Assembly (NCBI GenBank): GCA_020137815.1
Contig: CM035358.1
Coordinates: 5,802,466-5,866,465 of the forward strand
Direction: 5' to 3'
Length of the DNA stretch: 64,000 bases
Source of the DNA: Hormiphora californensis
Lineage: Eukaryota; Ctenophora; Tentaculata; Cydippida; Pleurobrachiidae
Shown piece after piece: positions 24,601 to 33,609 of this stretch; within the stretch, counting starts at the first letter, position 1; each line of letters opens with the position of its first letter. Position numbers and translations under genes: made by a program. Below the pieces are notes generated by a model. That model made no database searches. It worked only from the letters and a program-made list of their open reading frames with translations, and was not told the origin of the DNA.

Positions 24601-27600
24601 ATAAGGTTGACCCCCCCCCCGTTCAACTCAATCTACCTTGTATAATAGAGGCAGATTCTCGTTGCCTGGTTTTGCTCGCTCCGTCTCATCCAACATTTCA
24701 AACGCTTCGTAAAAATCTGAGAGATCCCCAGACGAGAGAGATGCTGCCTGTAGGTGATAGTTGAAATTAATTTATGCGGCCCCGTGGTCCATTAATCTTG
24801 TAACTAGGTATCAAAACGGTTTGTCTGAGTTCCTGTAAGGAGCATATTTGGGTCTTGGGATGTATTTATATTAATTATTAAATTCTTTGTCAAATTATTA
24901 CTGAGTGCTGCAGCTATTACAGTATAATGAGACCCTGTTTTTCTAATGGCCAGCACTAATTACCAGGAACCGACCGAAACAAGTAAACAACCAATCAGAA
25001 CTCGTTATTTAGGTCACGTGACTGGTTATCAGCCAATCAGGGACCAGTATTTCCTGATTCGGTCGGTTCCTGCTAATTACACAATAATTGTGCACTTACG
25101 TCCTGAAGATGTTGCACTGCTCCAGCTTCAATTTGAGGTATCAATTCCTCTGAAAATGAGACAGCCTATAACCAGTACATAACCTATTATCCATCCGAGC
25201 TTAAATCCATAATCATAAGCGTACAGCTTACATAATCGTATAGCTTACTGACTTTAACAAATTCTCACTTTAATTTTTCGTACCGTTGGGGGCATCAAGC
25301 TCCAGAAGTTGACCCTGTAAAATGTTTTGTTCCGAGACGTTTTCTATCATAACTGTTGACCGTAGATTGAATTCCTGAAAATTAATGTTTAAATTGTAGT
25401 ATGAGATGGAAAGTATTTGATTGTGAGAATGTGCTTGTTATTCGTGCGTAAATTTATGGGCTTGTAATGTCTCAGCATAAGATTATATTTGAGAGAAGAT
25501 CGATAGAGAAAAGGCTGATTATAAGAGGCCGCACTATGTGGTCAAAACGCGCATTTGTCCGATAGGAATCCTCCGTTTTGAGGGGTTTTGCGCGATTTTG
25601 TTAGGCGCTTTCAGGGAACGTGCACGCTTGCGTGTGTTGGCAAACACCCTGGAAATTGTGTAGCAGTTGTAGGTAATCGTCTAAAGGTCATTTTGCCACC
25701 CATAACTTGGCTGAAAGTGCGGCAGGTTTTGGACAGCACGGCATCAAAGTTCGTCCTATAGCCCAAAAACTGGCTTCTGTTCAAAGCGCAACCTAAATTT
25801 TGGTATCAAAGGAAAGCTAGGGGGCTAGAGATTACTATGCAACCTTTCCACCGCAACCGGTCCGATGCGGTCATGTATTAAATGCGACATTTATGCTAAA
25901 AAAGCACTTGTCAGCGCTGGTTTTACACGTAAAAACGCGCAACGAGGTTGGATCTTGGTCAAAATTGAGCGTCTACTGCGCGTTTTCTATGAAAATCACT
26001 AGATCTCGCGAGCCTATCGGACATGACCACATAGTGGGCCGATGAATTAGATAGAATTCGGATAGATAGACATGGGTGGAATCTCAAATTTTGACAAGTA
26101 ACTAAATTGTCATTTCACTTGATCGCTCTTCGTATGTATTTGAAATCTTGCCTAATAATGTAACACATAATTTGCGGGACCCCAACTTTCGAGTTTTAAT
26201 AGCTGTTGTCGTTAATAGAAATTAAAAGAGACATTTTGACAAATTTTGGTTTTAAAACTTTATTCCTCCATTTTCCCTATATTTTCCTGATAATTTGCTT
26301 GACCAAGTATTTTCTAGTGACAGTCACGGTCATTTGTTTCCGCTCTCTTTCTTTGTAACTCTCTTCTTTTCTCTGTCTATCGCTCTCTCTTTGTGTATTA
26401 CCCTCTTTCTCTCACTATATTGCCCCTATCATTTAGAGAGTCATGTCGGTCGCACTCAAAGTGGCATTTATTGGTTGTGGAGCGTTAATGCTACTCCTGA
26501 TCATCATGATAGGACTACCCTTCCTGGTCCTCTACTACGTCTAAGGTAACTTGTATATCCATATTTGGTCATCTCCATTCTCCATATATGGTCATATCTA
26601 ACCACTCTCTCCACACACGTACACCTCTTGAAGTAATGTCACACACCCACCCCACACTATGTTGCTGCACATTTCGTTGCTCATCCTCCTCCTCCTACCT
26701 CATGACGTCATCACCTCTGAACACCAATCCCAGAACCTCCTGGACTATCCCGTCATCTTGTCCTCCCAACGGACCGGGATCCACCGGACTCTCACAACCC
26801 CCGCTACAATATCCAGCACCCCCAGACTAACCCTTACTACATGGATCTACCTCCGGGGTCACTGCCCAGAGGAGGGGAATGAGAGATGTGCGGTGATTGG
26901 GAGAGTGAATGATAGAGGAGAGAGTCAGACTCCGACACTGTTTCTCAACAAGGAAGGAAAGTTAGTGTTCGCTTCAAGAATTCAGCCCGGAAAAGCAGCC
27001 GATTTGGTGGTATCAGGATTCACCCTTCCTCTCCACCAGTGGCTATCAGTAATGCTGACACTGAATGGTGGAACTGTTGAAGTGCTGGTTAGGGATTCCA
27101 AAACCGCGGAGCTGGGCAAGATGGGGTATCAGTTTGGGTCTGATTTCCAGTTGGTATACGGCAGGTATGAGTGGGTTCTGGGTGGGGATCTTTGGCATCT
27201 GAGTGTGGACGGAGCGATGGGTCTCACTGATGTTTATGTGGACAGTGTGGTGGATGCAGGGCTGATCAAGTGGCCAAACCCAATACACTCCATCTTCAAA
27301 CTTGGTAGGTTACCTTGGTTACCAAACCCAATTCACCCCATCTTCAAACTTGGTAGGTTACCTTGGTTACCAAACCCAATTCACCCCATCTTCAAACTTG
27401 GTAGGTTACCTGTAAATGAGTGATGTAACATTTTAACTGCTTCGTAAGCCCTCTCATAAAAGAGCGAAGAAATGTTTTAAGCAGACCCCTTCTAGAAACT
27501 CCCCAGTTGCAAGGACTGTCAAATAATTTCCAAGAGATTCATAACTTTCTGGGTCAGATATTTCTCGGTCAGAGGTCATAAGATGTGTTGCGCCATATCA

Positions 27601-30600
27601 AACGACTGAGGAATCGAACAACAGACAACAACGTAATGAGATAACGAGAGTAAACTACTGAGCACTACAGCTAATATCCGCTACGGCTCTCTCTTTCTCT
27701 TCTCTCTCTTTCTTCAGTTATTAATCTCTCTCATCAACTTTATCTCTATTTCGTCTATTGTATGACGTTCTAACCAAGTTAAATTAAACGGATCCTCAAA
27801 ACCCAAATAGCCATTACATATCATCCTTTCAATATAAACTAGGTATATGTTTTGATTACGCAACTGTCGTTTAAATCCTAACTCGGATCGTGACCGGTTA
27901 TCTTAGAACCAGTAACTAAGTCTGATAATATGCAATTTCATATTTAACTACTGATAACCACTTCTAAGATCAAGTGACGTCTGAAGAAAGTGATTTCCCT
28001 CAGACACCCCCTTTTTAGGAGAAACTCTGACGTCCGATCAGATAGTAACTAGATAGAGGAGCGAGACAGTTTAGCAGCTAGCGAACATGTGCATAAGAAT
28101 ATTTAGCTTGTACTAGATAATACTCTAACAGGTCCCTACTTAATATTTAAAGTATGGGGAGAGGGAGGGAGATAGAGAAAGATAGATTAAGCTTGGGCTA
28201 AATAACTGCAACAAATGCCCATCTCCTCCCATTAGATGACTAAACTTTATATTCAATATTATCATACTCTAACACGTGTGTCCCTCCCAGGTAACGGTAC
28301 AGAACATGCCTGTGAGCAAATGAGATACAACCTGTGGACGCTCCTCCGCAAAAAGGAGTACTCCAAAGATGGGAAAATAATCCACCGATCAGAAGAAGAA
28401 AAACAGAGTTTTGAGGAAACTGTAATTAAAGTTGGCGACCAACTCCTGCTTCAAGCATACCCACTACTGAACCACGGGAAAGTGGTGGAAGGGTATAGAT
28501 TGTTGGCCCAAGCGGAGTGTTATGGAAATCTAAATGCCAGTTTTACGAGAGCTGTCATCGAGGCACCTGATCTGACCCCTGATGGTGGTTCCTTCCTTCA
28601 ATCTTCACTTCACGGTCACATCTTATCCGATCTAGCGCTTGCATTCCGACACCGATTTGACACAGACTCCCAGGTACCAGTTGATTGTGAGTGTGCACTG
28701 GTCTACTACGAACGGCTTGCCCTGGCCGCACATGATACAATCCATAACGCAACTCTACACAACGTCTGGGCAGAGAATGTCAGATTGAGTAGTGAAAAGG
28801 AGTTGTTTGACCAGGAGGGGGAGAAGAGTGAGGTTCACAGGAGGAACGTTGAGCTCGCTCTCGAAGGAGATGTAGACGCTCAGAAGAGGTTGGGGTCACA
28901 ACACAGATGGGGTTCCCAGGGTCGGTCAAAGGATCTGGATAAAGCTTATCAATACTTCAAAGCTGCAGCTGATAAGGGTGACCCACAAGCGTTACACGAA
29001 GCTGCTTTGATGAAGATTAATGGTGAGGGCACCGCTCAAGATAAACCGGGTGGATTTGAAATGTTGGTGAAAGCAGCGGAAGCGGGTTTCATCGGCTCTC
29101 TTGGTGGACTTGGCTGGTATCACAGTGAGCATACTGGAGATCTGACAGAAGCTCTAAAGTTTTATAAACAGGGAGCCGAGGCAGGTGATAAAAACTCCAT
29201 GTACTCTCTTGGTATGGTGTATGTTCGACCAGATTTCCCGGGCGGACCTCAACATGCCGAGGCGCTGGTTCAGTTCGAGCTAGCAGCATCTAAAGGACAC
29301 CTTGCCGCTGCTCTTGAAGCAGGCTCACTCCACAAATTTGGGGTTGGAACTATCAGGAGTTGTAATCATGCTGTGAGATACTACAGCTGGATAGCTATAA
29401 AACATGATACCCTGGCTAGGGTTACCCGAGATGCCCTTGATTACTATTTCCAGAAGGAGTACCAGAAAGCATTTATTCGGTACCAGTTTGCAGGTGAGGC
29501 GGGGTGTGAGGTGTCTCAGTATAACGCAGCGTATATTAGCGAGCTGGAGAGCAGCAAAACGTTCCATCCAAGCCCCCATGCCACTCTATACTACTATTCT
29601 ATGTCCGCATTACAAGACAACAAACAGGCTATCACGGCTCTCAGACTTTACAACCTCAATCTCGCAGCTGTGGACCGGGAAAAGGGCACAACGAAACTGC
29701 GGAGTGTCTCAAAGCCGGAAATCAAGTTCCGGGGTCACATTCACGAGATAATAACATCCGATCAGACGGAGTACAACGTCAGTATTGAGTACTCTAGTTC
29801 GGATAGGATGGTCGTGGGGGTGGAGTTCGCTTCGCTCGCCACGGACGGGTCAACACTACGGACTTGGACTCAAAAGATCATTCTGGCCGGTAAGAACACG
29901 TATAAGTCAAGGGCCAAGGCACGGTTACCCCTCCCTAGGAACCTACTTCACTTGCAGGATCGTGAGAATAATCTACTGGCCCAGAAAGTCGTTCTGCGGT
30001 GCTGGATCAGTAACATCGATACGTGGTCCGAGGAGGAAAGCAGTGCGTACGAATACGCTAAGGATAGAGATTGGATCGAAGTGATCGGACCCTGGACACC
30101 CAGATCAAAGGTGGAAGGAACGACAATGTGTCCATCTTTTACCAGTTGGTTACTAGAATTCCAGTCGGTCAAGTTCCCGCAGTGTCCCGTGAAGCGGGAA
30201 TGGGAGAACAAGGGGTTTCCGTTTATAATGAGTGGGGGTGGGAGATGTGGTGTGGCTATCAAGGATCCTGAGGTGTTCCCGGAGACCGATAATACTGTCA
30301 CAATATCACTCTGGGTGAAATTAATGAACAAATGTCAGAAGGATTTGTGCAGTTTGGTGTATAGGTTTGATGATAAGGGACGCCTTTATTCCCCTCTTAT
30401 CACCGTGGATCGGAAGATGCGGATCCAGGTGACGGTTTATTTTGGTGATGATGGGAAAATAGCCACCCTGGACCAGGGTATTGCCCTTGGAAAGTGGACT
30501 CATATCGCAATTTCGATACGAGATACTACTCTGGTGGGGTGTGTGGCGGTAATCAACCAGAAGAGCTCCTGTCAGTATTGGAAGTTTGCCAAGCCCATCC

Positions 30601-31629
30601 GATATGATGAGAATGAGGGGTTTTGGTTCTTGGGTGGAAATTATTATCTCCCGGCTGCTACCGGTTATTTCGGGAGTTTGAGGATCTACAGGGATGTGTT
30701 TTATGATAGTGACCGTCTCATGGGGTCAATTGGTCAGCCTGATAATGCACACGTGATGTGGGACACTAATACACGGAAGGGTTATCAAATGTGTCGTCAG
30801 AACTGAGAAAAAGAAGAGAGATACTGAGAAAAGGCTGATCAGAAATTTTTGATGAGAGGGATAAAACTAATGAATCATTGTTGGGATTGTTTTGTGTCAG
30901 ATTTAAAGTTGACTGTTTTTCACAAAATCCCTTCCTTTTTGTTTATTTCACAACCAACGTATCTAGAATACGGTGTTCCCTCTCCTTTTATCCCAATTCT
31001 TGGTTTTCTCTTGCACATGCACTTTCAATCTCTTGCACACAAGAGTTTTTATGAAAGTTGTGAGGGGCACAGTGAAACAGGGCCAATCAAGAGAAACTGT
31101 ACGGTACTCCAACTTACATCAGGGGACAATATTGCCTGGATCTCGTATGCCCTCAGTAGCATGGCTCTGACTTGCATCCTCCTAGAATTATCACATCTTC
31201 CGGCCTGCATCTCGGCTAGTGCTAGTTCGTACTCCTGTATAGCAGCCTCTAGTTTTAAATTCCCAGACTCAATCTTAGATAGAATACTCTCGTCCGAGAC
31301 TGAACCTCCTGCCTTTCCTGATAGCGAAACGATTAGTAATTACCTGGACCCTCACAGAGCTTATTGAGCTATACCTGGTAACCGGAAAATGTATCTGAGT
31401 TTACACAATTGATATTCAATCGAATGCTATACTCCTAACAACATTAACTAATATATCTTGCTCTGCCCCCTGTTTCTACTTGTAACTTCTACTCACCATG
31501 CTTATCCCTGTGATAGTAATATTCTAACAGAAGAGCGAGGGCGCCCGTTCCTGCCACTAGGAGGGAGAACGTTATCCTACTGTCCCTCGGAAGCAAGGCA
31601 GTTAACCCAGCGGGTATTAGGCTTGACAT
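18604..31629 (-). CDS. MIGA: mitoguardin (MIGA, formerly FAM73), complete 10-exon model
   Basis: Outer mitochondrial membrane protein that promotes mitochondrial fusion and binds lipids at ER contacts. Exons in order: 31497-31629, 31118-31317, 25284-25374, 25100-25149, 24637-24747, 24126-24221, 22210-22408, 19306-19518, 18832-18956, 18604-18723. The total of 1338 nt gives 445 residues plus stop, all junctions in phase. The N-terminus has one hydrophobic helix (LLVAGTGALALLLEYYY) followed by a basic segment. A coiled-coil-like helix pair follows (LKLEAAIQEYELALAEM). The C-terminal half matches the family closely: VYDIVIDFCLLDSFDDLDAPP (human SFFDIVLDFILMDAFEDLENPP), DGFLSKFYKIMGS and PALAWGFLG, then the end NYTSLESLAEDLYQAL. 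It is shorter than vertebrate MIGA (about 590-630) because the linker is short. Intron 2 (25375-31117) contains the SEL1L3-like gene on the other strand. Confidence 0.9.
19519..22209. other. 2.7-kb MIGA intron of unknown content
   Basis: From about 19740 to 21640 the plus strand is pyrimidine-rich, with ctctctctc near 20820-20850 and Ser/Leu/Phe-rich frames, but no domain or family I recognise. It contains ataaggagcggtgagttcac and cataagggagaattgagtgg, which look like transposon or UTR sequence. No terminal repeats found by eye. Confidence 0.4.
22645..22735. repeat. long hairpin (foldback) in a MIGA intron
   Basis: gcagagcacggacagtatca + ggcgactcaact pairs with agttgagtcgcctgacactg + tccgtgctccgc around a ~20-nt loop. 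One or two mismatches in about 32 bp. Probably a foldback/MITE, immediately left of the next element. Confidence 0.75.
22760..24098. mobile_element. TA-flanked 1.34-kb element with 23-bp inver​ted ends and a sprinkled motif
   Basis: Begins GGGGAGCCACAGGTAATATG and ends with its complement at 24098, with TA on both sides (22758-22759, 24099-24100). No transposase frame. The AT-rich interior repeats variants of TATCCCATTTTACCAAA in both orientations, clustered near both ends (22920-23022, 23632-23740, 24053-24088). Lies in the MIGA intron between 22409 and 24125. Confidence 0.8.
24964..25072. mobile_element. hAT-type MITE, copy 4 (best-preserved)
   Basis: 109 bp, inverted relative to the other copies. 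CAGGAACCGACCGAA at the left, TTCGGTCGGTTCCTG at the right, perfect 8-bp duplication CTAATTAC (24956-24963, 25073-25080). It lies in a MIGA intron, beginning about 27 bp from the donor of exon 25100-25149. Contains GTCACGTGAC flanked by two CCAAT boxes. Confidence 0.9.
25527..26040. mobile_element. 514-bp inverted-repeat element (MITE) in MIGA intron 2
   Basis: Ends pair over about 25-35 bp: GGCCGCACTATGTGGTC with inner gtccgatagg at the left, cctatcggacatgaccac + atagtgggcc at the right. No coding frame. Flanks are only weakly similar (gattataaga / gatgaattag), so the target duplication is uncertain. Confidence 0.75.
26443..26544 (+). CDS. 33-residue transmembrane microprotein ORF in a possible 5' exon
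   Basis: Encodes MSVALKVAFIG then one strongly hydrophobic helix ending FLVLYYV-stop. The ORF lies completely inside an exon-like segment: acceptor ctatcatttag before 26437, donor AAG-GTAACT at 26545-26546, one base after the stop. It is 115 bp upstream of the SEL1L3-like start. It could be an upstream ORF in a 5' UTR exon, a separate small membrane peptide, or chance. I do not recognise the family. Confidence 0.35.
   Translation: MSVALKVAFIGCGALMLLLIIMIGLPFLVLYYV
26659..30806 (+). CDS. SEL1L3: SEL1L3-like secreted or lumenal protein with LamG-like and Sel1 repeats (nested in MIGA)
   Basis: Two exons, 26659-27304 and 28291-30806, joined in phase 1 (AAACTTG / GTAACGG), give 1053 residues. 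Domains in order: signal peptide (MLLHISLLILLLLPHDVITS); a LamG/concanavalin-like domain at about 40-210; a linker; four to five Sel1-type TPR repeats at about 405-600 (AYQYFKAAADKGDPQAL, ALKFYKQGAEAGDKNSM, ALVQFELAASKGHLAAAL); then a beta-rich region with a second LamG-like domain near the C-terminus (TISLWVKL, GKWTHIAIS). No C-terminal membrane helix is evident. In the family, Sel1 repeats mediate protein assembly in the secretory pathway; the exact role of SEL1L3 is unclear. The orthology call rests on architecture rather than a remembered alignment. The gene is on the strand opposite MIGA and fully inside its second intron. Confidence 0.75.
27281..27415 (+). repeat. three tandem 48-bp units, each with a splice donor
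   Basis: The end of SEL1L3-like exon 1 (caccccatcttcaaacttg followed by GTAGGTTACCTTGG) is repeated three times, with donors after 27304, 27352 and 27400. The period of 48 is a multiple of three, so donors 2 and 3 would add 16 or 32 residues in frame. Confidence 0.9.
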
Positions 31630-31813
31630 TTCACATTTTATCAGCTCTCAACCTAATTATTTTCTGTATTAGAAATTAAGAAAATAAATCGGGTCAAATA
31701 AAACAGTTCCCCCATGAATAAATGGAAACCCCGTGACCCATCCATTGCAAAAGTCAAAATGGTGGCCATTTAGATTTTTCCGGCCAAACTTTGACCGCCA
31801 AAGCTCTGTTATT

Positions 31814-31880
31814 TTACACTTTATCCTTAAGTAGTACTAGTTTTTGTAACATTTCAGCATATCTAGAATAATTTAGGAAG
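31814..31880 (-). CDS. candidate last exon of an unidentified minus-strand gene
   Basis: After an agcccccag acceptor, about 22 codons (FLNYSRYAEMLQKLVLLKDKV) run to a TAA at 31814. The helical, Leu-rich peptide looks like real coding sequence. A possible first exon is at 36984-37151, but the phases do not join directly, so a middle exon would be needed. Product unknown. Confidence 0.3.
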
Positions 31881-32208
31881 CCTGGGGGCTGGGGTAGCCC
31901 TCCGCGCGTTTTGAGCTGTGATTGGTGGGCGTGACTTGATTGTGCATGACTTAAACATTTCCGAGGGGCCTCATCAACTTCAAAAACCGAAAAAAAAACA
32001 GGAAAGGCTGATTTTTCACTTCTAAAGTCCAATTTTTTATTTAAGCGACAGGCCGCCGCGCATCAAAATGCAGCGCTTGAAATCGATTTCCGGTTCCTGA
32101 TGAGCTAGCGACTTTTTCTTAGTGCCATTGGAAAGATAAAAATTTTATCTTTCCAACGCATTTTATCTTTCAAACTTTTCAACACTACTTTAAACAAATT
32201 AATTTGAG

Positions 32209-33609
32209 ATGCCAGATATGACAAATATGGCTACACCTACTGATGACAAAAGTGATGGTAATGCCCTTGCCGTTGGAAATCTTGTAAACGCAGCAGATCC
32301 CCTTACCAAAAAGATCCTGTCTGCCTACCGCCATGATGTGGATTACACCAAGAATCTAGACATCATCCGCACATTCAACTGTGCTCACCTGGAAGCCGCT
32401 GCATCGTTTTTCGGTGCATCCCCCGGCTCACATGCAGATAAAACTAAGCGGTACCAGAACCGCACTACACTAGCCGACTACATCATCATTCAGCTGGAAA
32501 GTCATTTTCCTTGTGACTGTGAGGGCTGTGGCGAAGGGTATGCAGTTAAACCAGGTGAATCTCCTCGTGTCCGCTGTTTTCTTTGCCAGCAGGGGTCTCA
32601 TGATTGCGAGGCTATGGATGGCACCCTTGGGTCATTGACGGGGTCGGTCTGGTTGTGTCTGCCGTGCAAGGACAAAAACAACAAAATTGAAACCTTCATG
32701 TGCAACCGAAGTGCTGAAGATCCAGAATCAGTGTTATCTGATGAGGAATACGAGTTCAAAATCAGTCCGAAGGCAGGCCGTAGCGGTAAGAAGAAGAGGA
32801 AGAAGAAACAAGCTCCTGTCAAGAAAGATCCTGATGATCTGGTAACTCCTGTTGGTGGAGTGACAGTTCTAAAAGATGTGGATCTTGGAGACATATCTTC
32901 TGATGGAGAGGTGAAACCCCAAGGTGTTCCTAAATTCAGCAATGTTTGTGAACGTTATCTACTGAGAGACTGTCCCCATGGCCCAAATGGTGACAAGTTG
33001 ATCAGTGGTAAGCCTTGCAGCAAGGAACATCCTCAGAGATGCCTCCGTTATTGTCAGTTCGGAACGGCAACTCGTTCTGGGTGTAACTATGGTGACCAGT
33101 GCCAGGATTTTCACCCACCTCTCTGCCATAAGTCTGAGATCTCCCGAGTCTGTACCGACAAAGAATGTAAAGACACACATTTAAAGAACACTCGGAGAAG
33201 TGAAGTAGCCCCTACCAAGGGTAATTCATTGAAGACTGCTGGTAACAAAACCAGTGGTGTCCCTCAGAAAGTGGAGCAGAAAGAGACCCCTCGCTCAGCT
33301 CCTCCAAACCCAAAGAAGAAGAAGAAGATTAACAAAACTGAGACCGATCCCCGTGCCGCGACCAATGACATCCGTTCACAAGAGGATTTTCTCATGGCAT
33401 TGATGGCCTCAGTGAGGGACGAGATTCTTCGAGAAGTAAAGACGTCACTGAACTCATCTCTACAGTCCTTCAGGGAAGAGATGACGAGGGAACACACACC
33501 CCGGCCCAAACATCTGACACTCACACAACCAGGCCTGAACACCCCGACCAACTACCAAGGGGTTCTGGAACGGTTTCGGAATTACTCCTCATCAACGCCC
33601 GCAGTTTAA
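32209..33609 (+). CDS. LINE ORF1: zinc-finger RNA-binding protein
   Basis: 466 residues. The N-terminal third contains a Cys-rich PHD-like finger (about residues 103-162: CDCEGCGEGY, CFLCQQG, CLPC). A Lys-rich linker follows (KKKRKKKQAPVKK). A second Cys/His cluster of CCCH type spans about 245-330 (CPHGPNGD, CRYCQFG-like, CNYGDQCQDFH, CTDKECKDTH). The C-terminus is charged and helical. This matches ORF1 proteins of CR1-like LINEs, which bind the element RNA. Confidence 0.85.
   Translation: MPDMTNMATPTDDKSDGNALAVGNLVNAADPLTKKILSAYRHDVDYTKNLDIIRTFNCAHLEAAASFFGASPGSHADKTKRYQNRTTLADYIIIQLESHFPCDCEGCGEGYAVKPGESPRVRCFLCQQGSHDCEAMDGTLGSLTGSVWLCLPCKDKNNKIETFMCNRSAEDPESVLSDEEYEFKISPKAGRSGKKKRKKKQAPVKKDPDDLVTPVGGVTVLKDVDLGDISSDGEVKPQGVPKFSNVCERYLLRDCPHGPNGDKLISGKPCSKEHPQRCLRYCQFGTATRSGCNYGDQCQDFHPPLCHKSEISRVCTDKECKDTHLKNTRRSEVAPTKGNSLKTAGNKTSGVPQKVEQKETPRSAPPNPKKKKKINKTETDPRAATNDIRSQEDFLMALMASVRDEILREVKTSLNSSLQSFREEMTREHTPRPKHLTLTQPGLNTPTNYQGVLERFRNYSSSTPAV

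Noticed and set aside
30849-31367. 172-residue plus-strand frame after the SEL1L3-like gene
   Set aside because: It is the complement of MIGA exon 2, whose reading is supported by phase and homology.
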